A stretch of 64,000 nucleotides of DNA from Streptomyces scopuliridis RB72 (GTDB lineage: Bacteria > Actinomycetota > Actinomycetes > Streptomycetales > Streptomycetaceae), in assembly GCF_000718095.1 (NCBI RefSeq), contig NZ_JOEI01000009.1, positions 248,001 through 312,000 on the forward strand, in the 5' to 3' direction. Numbering within the stretch: the first letter of the stretch is position 1; each line of letters opens with the position of its first letter. This document shows positions 47,737-57,943 of this stretch, one piece after another. A model generated the notes under the pieces. The model saw only the letters and a program-made list of their open reading frames with translations, ran no database searches and was not told the origin of the DNA. The translations under genes and the position numbers were made by a program.

Positions 47737-49029
47737 TTACTTGATCCACTCCGACCAGGACATGTTCCAGCCGTTCAGGCCGTTGTCCGGGGCGATCTGC
47801 TTGTCCTTCGAGTTCTTCACGATCACCACGTCGCCGATGAGCGAGGAGTTGTAGAACCACGCCGACGGAGTGCCGTTGTTCCCGCCACCGCGGATGTCCC
47901 GCAGTCCCACGCAGCCATGGCTGACATTCGCGGAGCCGAACGTGCCCGAGGACGCCCAGTAGTTGCCGTGGACGAAGGTGCCCGAGGTGGACAGCCGCAT
48001 CGCGTGCGGCACGTCCTTGATGTCGTACTCACCGCCGAAGCCCACCGTCGCGCCGTTCATCCTGGTCACCGCGTACTTCTCGCTGATGACCATCTGGCCG
48101 TTGTACGTGGTGGTCGAGGGGGCGCCCGCGGTGATCGGGATGTTCCTGATCTGCTTGCCGTCCCGTACGACCTTCATCGTCTTGGCGCTCGCGTCCACGG
48201 TGGAGACCTGGCTGCGGCCGATCGTGAACGTCACGGACTTGGCCTGCTCGCCGTACACCCCGGGGCGGCCCTCGACGCCGTCCAGATTGAGCTTCACGGT
48301 CACCTTCGTACCCGCCGCCCAGTACTTCTCGGGGCGGAAGTCGAGGCGGTCGTTGCCGAACCAGTGGCCCTCGACCGGTACGGACGGCTCCGCCGTCACC
48401 GTGATGGCCTTCTCCACCGCCTCGGGCTCGGTGATGCCCCGGGTGAAGTTGATCGAGACCGGCATTCCGACACCGACCGTGGAACCGTCCTCGGGCGTGT
48501 AGTGGCCGATGAAGGTGTTCTTCGGTACGAGCGTGGTGAAGGTGGTGTCCTTGGCGGACTCGCGGCCCTCGGCGTCCTTGGCGATCGCGTGCACCTTGTA
48601 CTTGGTGGCGCCGGCGAGATGCCGGAGCGGCTCCCAGCTCGTGCCGTCCGCGGTCAGCTTGCCCTCGACCGGGTTGCCCTTGTCGTCCTGGACGGTGACC
48701 GTGGTCAGCTTGCCCTTGTCGGCCGAGACCTTGAGGGCGCCCGTGGTCGCGACCGCCTTCGCCTCGTTCTTCGGGGCGATCGTCACGACGGCGACCGACG
48801 CGGCGTTCTCGACCTTCCCCGCGCCCTTGCCGTCGTTATTGTCACCGTCGCCCGCGCCGGAGCCCCCGCCCCCGCCGCACGCCGTGACCAGCAGGAGCAG
48901 TGCCCCAAGTATCAGGGCCAGCAGCCCCGTTCCGCTCTGTCCCCGTCGTCCCGTTCGCCGTCGCGGTCTCCCGTCCCGCGACGTCCGGCCCGACCCGGCC
49001 GATGTCCCCGATATCGGCAGCCCATTCAC
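47737..49029 (-). CDS. L,D-transpeptidase lipoprotein (YkuD domain with Ig-like domains)
   Basis: A 430-residue cell-wall cross-linking enzyme making 3-3 peptide links. There is a basic N-terminus, a membrane stretch and lipobox LVTAC, then a Gly/Asp linker, two Ig-like domains (~90-280, with GHYTPEDGSTVGVGMPVSINF), and a YkuD domain. The YkuD domain has HGNYWASSGTFGSANVSHGC (catalytic Cys373) and GLRD. The GTG at 49029 follows GGGGAG; the frame is open to 49116. A paralogue sits directly upstream on the same strand. The architecture equals that of mycobacterial LdtMt2. Confidence 0.93.
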   Translation of the reverse strand: MNGLPISGTSAGSGRTSRDGRPRRRTGRRGQSGTGLLALILGALLLLVTACGGGGGSGAGDGDNNDGKGAGKVENAASVAVVTIAPKNEAKAVATTGALKVSADKGKLTTVTVQDDKGNPVEGKLTADGTSWEPLRHLAGATKYKVHAIAKDAEGRESAKDTTFTTLVPKNTFIGHYTPEDGSTVGVGMPVSINFTRGITEPEAVEKAITVTAEPSVPVEGHWFGNDRLDFRPEKYWAAGTKVTVKLNLDGVEGRPGVYGEQAKSVTFTIGRSQVSTVDASAKTMKVVRDGKQIRNIPITAGAPSTTTYNGQMVISEKYAVTRMNGATVGFGGEYDIKDVPHAMRLSTSGTFVHGNYWASSGTFGSANVSHGCVGLRDIRGGGNNGTPSAWFYNSSLIGDVVIVKNSKDKQIAPDNGLNGWNMSWSEWIK

Positions 49030-49256
49030 TATGGTCGTCTCCCCTCGCACGGCCTGGCCCCGCCACGGCCCGCACTCCCCGCGCGTCGAGTGCACGCGCT
49101 CGCGACAGATAATCACACCGCGAGCTGTGCGGTGATCTCACGTCTGTCACCATTCGGTCCCAACAGGCCGGGACGGTGCAGGTCATACGGGCTGTACGAG
49201 GGGACGGCCCGTGCCGGAGGGCCCCGCCGGAGCACCGGCCGGTGCCGGTGGGGGCT

Positions 49257-50519
49257 TCAGTCGGCGGCCGAGTCCGGGACCGCGGCGAGGGCCGAACCCG
49301 CCTTCCACCGCTTCCAGTCCAGGTTCCAGCCGCCCAGACCGTTGTCGGGTGCGACCGTACGGTCACGGGAGTTGACCACCTCCACGACATCACCGATCAG
49401 GGTGCGGTCGAAGAACCAGCCGGCCGGGGTGTCGGGGCCGCCGCCCTTCACGTCTCGCAGCCCGACACAGCCATGGCTGACGTTCTCGGAGCCGAACGTC
49501 TCGGCGGGCGCCCAGTAGTTGCCGTGCAGAAACGTCCCGGACGTGGTGAGCCGTACCGCGTGCGGCACGTCCTTGATGTCGTACTCACCGCCGAAGCCGA
49601 CCGTCCTGCCGTTCATGCGGGTGACGTCGTACAACTCGGTGACCACCATCTTCCCGTTGTACGTGGTGGTCTTGGCCGCGCCCGCGGTGATCGGCACGGT
49701 CGAGACCAGCTCCCCGTCGCGCCGTACCTCCATGGTGTGCTCCTCGGCGTCGACCAGCGAGACCTGCGAGCGGCCGACGGTGAAGCCGACGGTCTTCTCC
49801 TGGATGCCGAGCACCCCCGGCGCGGCCTGGACGTCACGCAGGGCCAGCTCGACCGTGACTTTCGTGCCCGGCTCCCAGTACTCGCGCGGCCGGAAGTCGA
49901 GACGGTCGTGGCCGAACCAGTGCCCGGCGATCTCGGCCGGCGGATCCGCCGTCACGGTGATGGCGCGCTCGACGGCCGCGCGGTCCTGGATCCTCCGGTT
50001 GAAGTCGAACGAGATGATCATGCCGGTGCCGACGGTGGCACGGTTCTCCGGGGAGAAGTAGCCGATGAACCGGTCGGTGGGGACCGCCGTCGTGAAGGTG
50101 GTGTGGCGCGCCGAGCGACGGCCCGCGCCGTCCACGGCCACCGCGTCGACGCTGTACTTGGCGGCCAGCGCGATCCGCGCGCCGCTCTCCGGCGTCCAGG
50201 ACCGGCCGTCCGCGGAGATCCGTCCGCGAAGCTCGGTGGGTTGCGCGTCCTCCACCTGTTCGACCTTGACGCGCTCCAGCCGGCCGTCCGGCACCCGTAC
50301 CGCGATCGGGTCGGACCGGCCGATGCCCTTCGTACCGTCCTCGGGGGTGATCCGGATCGTGTCCCCGGGGGCGCGCGACTTGCCCTCCGTGAACGATTCG
50401 GCGCCTGTGCATCCCGCCAGGCCGGCCAGCAGCCCGGTCATCAGTCCTGCCCATGTCAGGACGGCGGCCACGCCCGTCCCTGCCCGCTTGGGCTCTGTCC
50501 GCTTCAGTACGTGTCTCAC
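49257..50519 (-). CDS. L,D-transpeptidase lipoprotein, tandem paralogue
   Basis: A 420-residue paralogue of its neighbour. Lipobox LAGC, then Ig-like domains (GYFSPENRATVGTGMIISF, HWFGHDRLDFRP) and a YkuD domain with HGNYWAPAETFGSENVSHGC (catalytic Cys351) followed by GLRD. GTG start at 50519; the frame is open upstream. The gene lies 228 bases upstream of the first and both point the same way, which suggests an old tandem duplication. Two or more Ldts are usual in Streptomyces, where 3-3 cross-links are abundant. Confidence 0.93.
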   Translation of the reverse strand: MRHVLKRTEPKRAGTGVAAVLTWAGLMTGLLAGLAGCTGAESFTEGKSRAPGDTIRITPEDGTKGIGRSDPIAVRVPDGRLERVKVEQVEDAQPTELRGRISADGRSWTPESGARIALAAKYSVDAVAVDGAGRRSARHTTFTTAVPTDRFIGYFSPENRATVGTGMIISFDFNRRIQDRAAVERAITVTADPPAEIAGHWFGHDRLDFRPREYWEPGTKVTVELALRDVQAAPGVLGIQEKTVGFTVGRSQVSLVDAEEHTMEVRRDGELVSTVPITAGAAKTTTYNGKMVVTELYDVTRMNGRTVGFGGEYDIKDVPHAVRLTTSGTFLHGNYWAPAETFGSENVSHGCVGLRDVKGGGPDTPAGWFFDRTLIGDVVEVVNSRDRTVAPDNGLGGWNLDWKRWKAGSALAAVPDSAAD

Positions 50520-50668
50520 GTCCCGCCCAACGACCACGCCCCTCCGGGGGAAACGTGAGGGCGGGCCCTCTTGCGGGCAGAACAGGTGGGAGGACCACGC
50601 GAGGGGAGCCACGGCCGGGACGTCGTGCGCCCGATCCGCGAGGCCGATGAGCCGCGGGAGGCCGGTCA

Positions 50669-52978
50669 GTGGCGAGCGCAGCCGAGCAGAAGGCAGTGCA
50701 GGAGAAGCGGAAGGAGGAGGTCAAGGAGCAGGCCACGGAGCAGGGGAAGGACCGGGGAAGGCCGATCCGGGACGGCAACGGTCACCGCCCCGGGCCCGGC
50801 GCCCCGAGGCCCGTGGTCTGGCCGGGCGCGCCGACCCCGCTGGGGGCGCGCTACCGCGTGGGCCCCGACGGCGTCGCGGGCACCAATTTCGCGCTCTGGG
50901 CGGGCGGCGCCGAGGCGGTCGAGGTCTGTCTGTTCGACGACAGCGGCGCCGAGACCCGGCTGCCGCTGACCGAGCTGACCCATGAGATCTGGCACGGCTT
51001 CGTGCCCGGCATCCGGCCCGGACAGCGGTACGGATACCGCGTCCACGGCCGCTGGGACCCCTGGACGGGCGCCCGCTGGAATCCGGCGAAGCTGCTGCTC
51101 GACCCGTACGCCCGCGCGGTCGACGCGGCCGAGGGGCATGATTACGGCCGGCTGCCCCCGGAGGTCTACGGCCATGTGCGGGACTGGCCGCAGCGGGAGG
51201 TGGCCGACACCGTACGGGACGGCCGCGACTCCGCCCCGTACGTCCCCAAGGGGGTCGTCGTCCATGACGGCGCGCCCGACGACGAGTGGGCCGACGACCG
51301 CCGGCCCAAGACGCCCTGGGCCGATTCGGTCATCTACGAGCTGCATGTGCGGGGCTTCACCAGACTCCACCCGGGGATCCCGGAGGAGCTGCGCGGTACG
51401 TACGCGGGCCTCGCGCATCCGGCGGCCATCGGCCATCTGCGGCGGCTCGGGGTGACGGCGGTGGAGCTGCTGCCCGTGCACCAGTTCGCGCACGAGGACC
51501 ATCTGCTGCGGCGCGGGCTGCGCAACTACTGGGGCTACAACTCCATCGGCTACTTCGCGCCGCACGCCGGCTACGCGGCGAGCGGCACGCGGGGGCAGCA
51601 GGTCGCGGAGTTCAAGGGCATGGTGCGGGCGCTGCACGCCGCGGGGATAGAGGTCATCCTCGATGTGGTCTACAACCACACGGCGGAGGGCGGGGAGCTG
51701 GGGCCGACCCTGTCCCTGCGCGGTATCGACAACCGCGGCTACTACCGGCTGCCCTCCGACGCGCGCAGGTACACGGACTACACCGGCTGCGGCAACACCC
51801 TCCATGTGGTCCAGCCCCAGGTGCTGCGGCTGATCACCGATTCGCTGCGCTACTGGGTGACGGAAATGGGGGTCGACGGCTTCCGCTTCGATCTGGCGGC
51901 GGCCCTGGCCCGCTCGATGCATGACGTCGACATGCTCTCGCCGTTCCTCGCGGTGATCGCCCAGGACCCGGTGCTGCGCCGGGTGAAGCTGATCGCCGAG
52001 CCGTGGGACGTGGGCAACGGCGGCTACCAGGTCGGGTCGTTCCCCCCGCTGTGGACGGAGTGGAACGACCGCTACCGCGACGCCGTACGGGACTTCTGGC
52101 GCGGCGCCCTGCCCGATGTGCGGGATCTCGGCTACCGGCTGTCCGGGTCGAGTGATCTGTACGCGTGGGGCGGCCGGCGGCCGTACGCGTCCGTCAACTT
52201 CGTCACCGCGCACGACGGCTTCACGCTGCGCGATCTGGTGTCGTACGAGCGGAAGCACAACGAGGCCAACGGCGAGGGCAACAGGGACGGGACGCACGAC
52301 AACCGCGCCTGGAACTGCGGGGTGGAGGGCGAGACGGACGACGCCGCGGTCAACGCGCTGCGCCGGCGGCAGTCGCGCAATCTGCTCACCACCCTGCTGG
52401 TGTCGACGGGCGTGCCGATGCTGGTCGCGGGCGACGAGATGGGCCGTACGCAGCGCGGCAACAACAACGCGTACTGCCAGGACAGCGAGGTCAGCTGGCT
52501 GGACTGGTCGCTGCTGGAGAGCCCCCGCGGGCAGGGGCTGCACGCGCTGACCGCCCGGCTGCTCGCCCTGCGCCACGCCCATCCCGTACTGCGCCGCCGC
52601 GCGTTCTTCTCCGGCCGGCCGCAGGCCCCGGACGGGCTGCGCGACCTGGCGTGGTTCACCCCGCAGGGCGCGGAGATGACGGAGGAGGACTGGTACGCGC
52701 CCGCCTCGACGCTCGGACTCTTCCTGTCCGGCCGGGACATCCCCGGCAGGGACGCACGCGGCGAGAAGATCACGGACGACAGCTTCCTGACGGTCCTGCA
52801 CGCGGACGGCCGTCCGGTGGAATTCGCACTGCCTGGCCCGCCCTGGGCGCAGGCGTACGAACTGGTGGTCGACACCACGCGGGAGGAGCAGTCGGAGGCG
52901 CCGGGCACGGTGTACGAGGGAGGGACGACGGTCACGGTCCCGCCGCGCGCGGTGCTGCTGTTCAGATTGCAGGGGTGA
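50669..52978 (+). CDS. glgX: Glycogen debranching enzyme GlgX
   Basis: A 769-residue GH13 isoamylase-type enzyme that cuts alpha-1,6 branches of phosphorylase-trimmed glycogen. An early CBM48 domain (~55-160, GTNFALWAGGAEAVEVCLFD) is followed by the barrel with VYNHTAEGGE, GFRFDLAAAL (nucleophile Asp), IAEPWDVG (acid/base Glu) and TAHDGFTLRDLV (Asp). The first ~45 residues are a Lys/Glu-rich extension not typical of GlgX. The GTG at 50669 follows GGGAGG by 8 bases. It is divergent from the L,D-transpeptidase pair. Confidence 0.93.
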   Translation: MASAAEQKAVQEKRKEEVKEQATEQGKDRGRPIRDGNGHRPGPGAPRPVVWPGAPTPLGARYRVGPDGVAGTNFALWAGGAEAVEVCLFDDSGAETRLPLTELTHEIWHGFVPGIRPGQRYGYRVHGRWDPWTGARWNPAKLLLDPYARAVDAAEGHDYGRLPPEVYGHVRDWPQREVADTVRDGRDSAPYVPKGVVVHDGAPDDEWADDRRPKTPWADSVIYELHVRGFTRLHPGIPEELRGTYAGLAHPAAIGHLRRLGVTAVELLPVHQFAHEDHLLRRGLRNYWGYNSIGYFAPHAGYAASGTRGQQVAEFKGMVRALHAAGIEVILDVVYNHTAEGGELGPTLSLRGIDNRGYYRLPSDARRYTDYTGCGNTLHVVQPQVLRLITDSLRYWVTEMGVDGFRFDLAAALARSMHDVDMLSPFLAVIAQDPVLRRVKLIAEPWDVGNGGYQVGSFPPLWTEWNDRYRDAVRDFWRGALPDVRDLGYRLSGSSDLYAWGGRRPYASVNFVTAHDGFTLRDLVSYERKHNEANGEGNRDGTHDNRAWNCGVEGETDDAAVNALRRRQSRNLLTTLLVSTGVPMLVAGDEMGRTQRGNNNAYCQDSEVSWLDWSLLESPRGQGLHALTARLLALRHAHPVLRRRAFFSGRPQAPDGLRDLAWFTPQGAEMTEEDWYAPASTLGLFLSGRDIPGRDARGEKITDDSFLTVLHADGRPVEFALPGPPWAQAYELVVDTTREEQSEAPGTVYEGGTTVTVPPRAVLLFRLQG

Positions 52979-53065
52979 GGACTCCGCCCGCGGGTGGCAG
53001 TCATAGCGGGTGTGACGGGAAAACCACATGAGCGATGTCAGTGGCGAACCGTAGGCTCGCCCCTG

Positions 53066-54922
53066 ATGTCCGAAACACATGCAGCCACCAAGGACCGGTC
53101 CTCCGTTCGCTCTCTGCTGCGGCTGTGGCCGTACGTACGACCGGTGCGCGTACGTCTGTTCAGCGCGGCATTTGTCGCGATCGTCGCCTCCTGTCTCGGG
53201 CTGGTGTTCCCCCTCGTACTGAAGTGGATGGTGGACGGTCCCGTCGCGGACCGGGACACCGGGGGCATCTGGCTCGGGGCGCTGCTCCTGCTGGTGCTGG
53301 GGATCGTCGAGGCCGTGCTGTTCGGTTTCCGCCGCTGGCTGGTGGCGCGGCCGCTGGCCGGTGTGGAGGCGGCGATGCGGGCGGATCTCTACCGGCATCT
53401 GCAACGGCTGCCGGTGGCGTTCCATGACCGGTGGCCGTCGGGTCAGCTGCTCTCGCGCGGCACGACGGATCTGATGCTGCTGCGGATGTTCCTGGCGTTC
53501 CCGCTGACGTTTCTGCTGGTCAACGCGACGACGATCCTGGTGGGTTTTCTGATTCTGCTGATGCAGGACTGGTCGCTGGGGCTGGTGCTGATGATCCCGG
53601 TGGTGCCGCTGGTGATCCTCTGTTCATTCTTCGAGTCGCGGTTCGCGCTGGTCGCGCGCCGGGCGCAGGACCAGGTGGGCGATCTGACGACGGTGGTCGA
53701 GGAGGGTGTGCTCGGCATCCGGATCATCAAGGGGTTCGGCCGCCACCGCAGCCAGTCCCTCGCCTTCCGCGCGCTCACGCGGCGGCTGCGGGAGACGGAG
53801 CTGGAGAAGGCGCGGCTGCTGGCGGGCATCTGGGCCGTGATCATGGCCATTCCCGAACTGGCCATCGCCGCCGCGCTGGTGCTCGGCACGATCCAGGTCG
53901 CGGACGGCGGACTCTCCACGGGCACGCTGGTCGCCTTCCTGTCGACGGCGCTGGCGCTGCGGTGGCCGGTGGAGTCGATCGGGTTCCTGCTGGCGATGAG
54001 CCAGGAGTCCGCGACGGCGACGGAGCGGTTCTTCGAGGTGATGGACGTACAGGAGGAGAAGGACGTACGGGAGGGGGACGCGCCGGGGCATGCCTCGGGG
54101 CACGAACCCGAGGGCGGGGGCGGGCTGCGCTTCGAGGGGGTCTCGTTCCGGTACCCGGACGCCGAGGCGGGCTCCACGCCCGTCCTGGAGCGTATCGATC
54201 TGCACATCGAACCCGGCGAGACGATGGCCGTCGTCGGGGCCACCGGCTCGGGCAAGACCACGCTGACCGCGCTCGTACCGCGACTGCACGAGGTGACCGC
54301 CGGACGGATCACGCTGGACGGCGAGGACATCGCGCTGATGCCGCGCGAGCGGCTGCGGGAGCTGGTGTCGGTGGCGTTCGAGGAGCCGACGCTGTTCTCG
54401 GCGACCGTCGGGGAGAACGTGCTGATGGGCGCGGAGGCCGCCGACGAGGACGCGCTACGGAGGGCGCTGGACGTGGCTCAGGCCGGGTTCGTCGAGGATC
54501 TGCCGCAGGGGACCGGGACAGAGGTCGGCGAGCAGGGGCACAGCCTCTCCGGCGGCCAGCGCCAACGGCTCGCGCTGGCACGGGCGGTGGTCGGCCGGCC
54601 GCGCTTCCTGGTGCTCGACGATCCGCTGTCCGCGCTGGACGTGCATACGGAAGCGCTGGTCGAGGCCGCGCTGCGGCAGGTGCTCAGGGAGACCACGGCG
54701 CTGGTGGTGGCGCACCGGCCGTCGACGGTGCTGCTCGCCGACCGGGTGGCGCTGATCTCGGGGGGCCGGGTCGCCGCTGTCGGCACCCATCAGGAGCTGC
54801 TGCGGAGCAGCGAGGAGTACGCGTGGCTGATGTCCGGGGCGGAGCGGGATCCCGGATCAGCGGCCGGTTCCGAGTCCGGTTCCGAGACCGCTTCCGGGGC
54901 TGTTGAGGAGAGCATCCGATGA
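53066..54922 (+). CDS. ABC exporter half-transporter (degenerate nucleotide site subunit)
   Basis: A 618-residue type IV ABC exporter subunit with six membrane helices (~30-320) and an ATPase (~375-600). Walker A is GATGSGKTT, signature LSGGQRQR, H-loop VVAHRPST. Walker B reads LVLDDPLSALD, so the catalytic Glu is Asp; the partner has the canonical DEATSSLD. This suggests an asymmetric heterodimer with one weak ATP site. The ATG at 53066 is preferred to the longer open frame. Its stop overlaps the partner start (ATGA). Export of a drug or lipid is likely but not specified. Confidence 0.9.
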   Translation: MSETHAATKDRSSVRSLLRLWPYVRPVRVRLFSAAFVAIVASCLGLVFPLVLKWMVDGPVADRDTGGIWLGALLLLVLGIVEAVLFGFRRWLVARPLAGVEAAMRADLYRHLQRLPVAFHDRWPSGQLLSRGTTDLMLLRMFLAFPLTFLLVNATTILVGFLILLMQDWSLGLVLMIPVVPLVILCSFFESRFALVARRAQDQVGDLTTVVEEGVLGIRIIKGFGRHRSQSLAFRALTRRLRETELEKARLLAGIWAVIMAIPELAIAAALVLGTIQVADGGLSTGTLVAFLSTALALRWPVESIGFLLAMSQESATATERFFEVMDVQEEKDVREGDAPGHASGHEPEGGGGLRFEGVSFRYPDAEAGSTPVLERIDLHIEPGETMAVVGATGSGKTTLTALVPRLHEVTAGRITLDGEDIALMPRERLRELVSVAFEEPTLFSATVGENVLMGAEAADEDALRRALDVAQAGFVEDLPQGTGTEVGEQGHSLSGGQRQRLALARAVVGRPRFLVLDDPLSALDVHTEALVEAALRQVLRETTALVVAHRPSTVLLADRVALISGGRVAAVGTHQELLRSSEEYAWLMSGAERDPGSAAGSESGSETASGAVEESIR

Positions 54923-56856
54923 CGACGTCGACCACCACGGGCCAGGACGCGACGGGCCCGGACGCGAACGGCCGTGACACGAATGGCCGTGACACGAATG
55001 GCCCGTTCGAGCCCGCCGACAAGGGGTCCCTCGCGTCACCCGCCGCTCCCAACGTCACCGCGGCCGACGACCCGTTCGGCCAGGACGCCCTGCCCGCGCC
55101 CCCGGGCGCGACCGGCGCTCTGCTGCGGTCCCTGCTGAAGATCCGGCGCGGGAGGGTCGCGCTGGCCGCGCTGCTCCTGCTGCTCCAGCAGGCCGCCTCC
55201 CAGGCGGGCCCGCTGATCGTCGCGTACGCCATCGACCGCGGTGTGCCCGCCTTCCGCGACGGCGACAACGGGCCGCTGTACGCCGTCGGGGCGGGGTATC
55301 TGATCTGCGCGCTGGGCTCGGGAGCGTTCCAGTACGCCTTCATCCGGGTCTCGGCCCGGGTCAACCAGGACGTACTGCTCGATCTGCGCGGCCGGATCTT
55401 CCGTCACGCCCAGGCGCTGAGCCTGGACTTCCATGAGCGCTATACCTCCGGGCGGCTGATCTCCCGGTCGACCACCGATGTGGAGTCGCTGCGCGAGCTG
55501 CTCGGCGAGGGTCTTCAGGAACTCATCGGGGTGGTGCTGGCCTTTGTGTACATCTCGGCGATGCTGCTCTATCTGGATGTGGGGATCGGGTCGTTGGCCG
55601 TGTTCTCCTTCGTCCCTCTGTATCTGCTGGTGCGGGTCTACCAGCGGCGGGCGGGGGTGGTCTTCGGCCGGCGCTCCACCGCGATCGCGGCCGTGATCGT
55701 GAAGTTCGCGGAGACGATGAACGGCATCAGGCCGGTGCAGGCGTTCCGGCGCGAGCGCGCCAATGACGCGGACTTCCACGCGCTCAACCACCGCCATGAA
55801 CGCAACAACGGCGATGCGCTGCTGGAGATGGCCCGGTATGTGATCGGCTCCCGGTTCGTCGCCAATACCGCCGTCGCCGCGATCGTCCTGTGGGCCGCCT
55901 ACCGGGTGGCGGACGGCACGCTCGCGCTGGGGGTGCTGGCCGCGGCCGTGCTGTATCTGCGCAGGCTGTACGACCCGATCGACCGGCTGGGGATGTTCCT
56001 CAACTCGTACCAGTCGGCGGCGGCCTCGATGGAGAAGATCGCGGGTCTGCTGGCCCAGACGCCCTCGGTGCCCGAGGCGTCGGACCCCCGGACGCTGCCC
56101 GCGCTCACCGGCGAGTTCCCGGGCCGTGAGGCCGTCTTCGACGGGGTGAGCTTCGCGTACCGTACGGGCGGCGAGGTCCTCCCGCGCTTCGAACTGACGA
56201 TCCCGGCCGGCCAGACGGTCGCGGTCGTGGGCTCGACGGGCGCCGGCAAATCCACGCTGGCGAAGCTGCTCGCGCGGTTCTACGACCCGACGGAGGGCCG
56301 GATCCTCCTCGACGGCGTCGATCTGCGGGAGCTGGACACCCCCGAGCTGCGGCGCGGGGTGGTGATGGTGACCCAGGAGGCGTTCCTGTTCTCCGGCACG
56401 GTCGCCGAGAACATCGCCCTGGGCCGCCCGGACGCCTCCCGCGAGGACATCGAGCGCGCCGCGAAGGCCATCGGCGCCCATGAGTTCATCAGCGGCCTGC
56501 CCGACGGCTACGACACGGACGTACGCAAACGCGGCGGCCGGATCTCCGCGGGCCAGCGCCAACTGGTGGCCTTCGCCCGCGCGCTGCTGGCGAATCCGGC
56601 GGTCCTGATCCTCGACGAGGCGACCAGTTCCCTCGACATCCCGGGCGAACGCGCGGTCCAGCGCGCGATGGACACGGTCCTGCACGGCCGTACGGCGGTG
56701 ATCATCGCGCACCGCCTGTCGACGGTCGAGATCGCGGACCGGGTGCTGGTGATGGAACACGGCCGCATCGTCGAGGACGGCACCCCGAAGGACCTGATCG
56801 CCGGCACGGGCCGCTTCGCGGGCCTCCACCAAGCCTGGCGCGACAGCCTGGCCTGA
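54919..56856 (+). CDS. ABC exporter half-transporter (canonical subunit)
   Basis: A 645-residue partner of the preceding protein. A ~45-residue polar N-terminal extension (with repeated NGRDT) is followed by six helices (~75-360) and an ATPase with Walker A GSTGAGKST, Walker B LILDEATSSLD and H-loop IIAHRLST. The signature reads ISAGQRQL rather than LSGGQ; in heterodimeric exporters such a changed signature faces the partner's Walker A and contributes to the degenerate site. It overlaps the upstream gene by 4 bases. A TetR gene 47 bases downstream may regulate the pair. Confidence 0.91.
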   Translation: MTTSTTTGQDATGPDANGRDTNGRDTNGPFEPADKGSLASPAAPNVTAADDPFGQDALPAPPGATGALLRSLLKIRRGRVALAALLLLLQQAASQAGPLIVAYAIDRGVPAFRDGDNGPLYAVGAGYLICALGSGAFQYAFIRVSARVNQDVLLDLRGRIFRHAQALSLDFHERYTSGRLISRSTTDVESLRELLGEGLQELIGVVLAFVYISAMLLYLDVGIGSLAVFSFVPLYLLVRVYQRRAGVVFGRRSTAIAAVIVKFAETMNGIRPVQAFRRERANDADFHALNHRHERNNGDALLEMARYVIGSRFVANTAVAAIVLWAAYRVADGTLALGVLAAAVLYLRRLYDPIDRLGMFLNSYQSAAASMEKIAGLLAQTPSVPEASDPRTLPALTGEFPGREAVFDGVSFAYRTGGEVLPRFELTIPAGQTVAVVGSTGAGKSTLAKLLARFYDPTEGRILLDGVDLRELDTPELRRGVVMVTQEAFLFSGTVAENIALGRPDASREDIERAAKAIGAHEFISGLPDGYDTDVRKRGGRISAGQRQLVAFARALLANPAVLILDEATSSLDIPGERAVQRAMDTVLHGRTAVIIAHRLSTVEIADRVLVMEHGRIVEDGTPKDLIAGTGRFAGLHQAWRDSLA

Positions 56857-56903
56857 CCCCGGCCGCAGGGTAGGACAAACGCTCTGCCCGATACCCTGAC
56901 CTG

Positions 56904-57530
56904 GTGAAGACCACCGCGCGGCACCACTCGGACGGAGACCCGCAGGCCACGCTCGGCACCCGCGAACGGGTCGTCAGGGCGGCCTCGCGGCTGATGCAGC
57001 GGCAGGGGTACGACGGGGCCGGGATCAAGCAGATCGCCCAGGAGGCCAACGCCACGCTGGGCTCCGTCTACCACTTCTTCCCCGGCGGGAAGCAGGAGTT
57101 GGCCGTCGCCGCGATCGATCACGGCGACCGGGAGTTCGCCACGATCCTGCGCGAGGTGCTGGACGGCGAACCGGACCCGGCCCAGGCGGTCATCGCCTGT
57201 GCCGACAGCCTCGCGACGGGCCTGCGCGCCTCCGACTGGATCGACGGCTGCCCGGTCACGGCCACCGCCCTCGGGACGGCCGGCCGCGCACCCGACATCC
57301 AGCGGGCCGCCGCCCTGGCCTTCGAGAACTGGCGCGGGCTCGTGGCCGACGCGCTCCGCCGCGCCGGGATCCCCGACGAGGACGCCCGGAGCCTGGGCCA
57401 TACGGTGATCAGCACGCTGGAGGGCGCCGAGTTCGCGGCCCAGGTGTCCAGGAGCGACGAGCCGCTGCGTACGGCGGGGACGCATCTCGCCCGGCTGATC
57501 AACTCGTACCGGCCCGCGCGCGGCCTCTGA
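56904..57530 (+). CDS. TetR-family transcriptional regulator
   Basis: A 208-residue TetR protein. It has the helix-turn-helix TRERVVRAASRLMQRQGYDGAGIKQIAQEANATLGSVYHFFPGGKQEL (residues ~18-63) and a C-terminal ligand domain of the LmrA/YxaF-like type (DWIDGCPVTATALGTAGRAP). It lies in line with the ABC exporter genes, so it probably represses them in response to the exported compound. GTG start at 56904 with no clear ribosome site, possibly leaderless. Confidence 0.88.
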   Translation: MKTTARHHSDGDPQATLGTRERVVRAASRLMQRQGYDGAGIKQIAQEANATLGSVYHFFPGGKQELAVAAIDHGDREFATILREVLDGEPDPAQAVIACADSLATGLRASDWIDGCPVTATALGTAGRAPDIQRAAALAFENWRGLVADALRRAGIPDEDARSLGHTVISTLEGAEFAAQVSRSDEPLRTAGTHLARLINSYRPARGL

Positions 57531-57943
57531 GCCCCACGGCCTCTAGGGCCGGGCGGCGCGCCACGCATCGCGTCCGCCGCGTACCGCCGGTGGTACGAAA
57601 CGAGCCACAATCCGAAGCGATCGCGTCACGGCACACCGGCCCCTCGCACCCCACCCGTTCACAATCCACAACGTCGCGCATCGCCCGCCGGATCTCCGCA
57701 CCCTGTCCGGATCCGGCCCCCGCGAACCCCCGGAAACACCACCGCAATGATCGACGAAACGTCCGCTTAACGAACAAGGCCTTTCAGGCAGCGGACGAAT
57801 TCCGGCCAACTTGTTGACGCGCTCCTGACAGCGAGCGGTCACGCCTGCCACTCTTCCCCCGTTCTCCGCACCACCTTGCTCCGCGTGCACTGTCCGGACG
57901 GCCCACCGAGCTGCCCGGAACCCCCCTCGCAGAAGGAGTTCGC
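57531..57943. other. 413-bp region upstream of the M4 protease gene
   Basis: No gene is evident. It must contain the protease promoter and leader; TTGTTGACGCG at ~57811 contains a -35-like TTGACG. No clear terminator for the TetR gene was found. Confidence 0.45.

Noticed and set aside
50666..53425. 919-codon open frame on the minus strand
   Set aside because: Antisense shadow of glgX and the ABC exporter start; no recognisable family.
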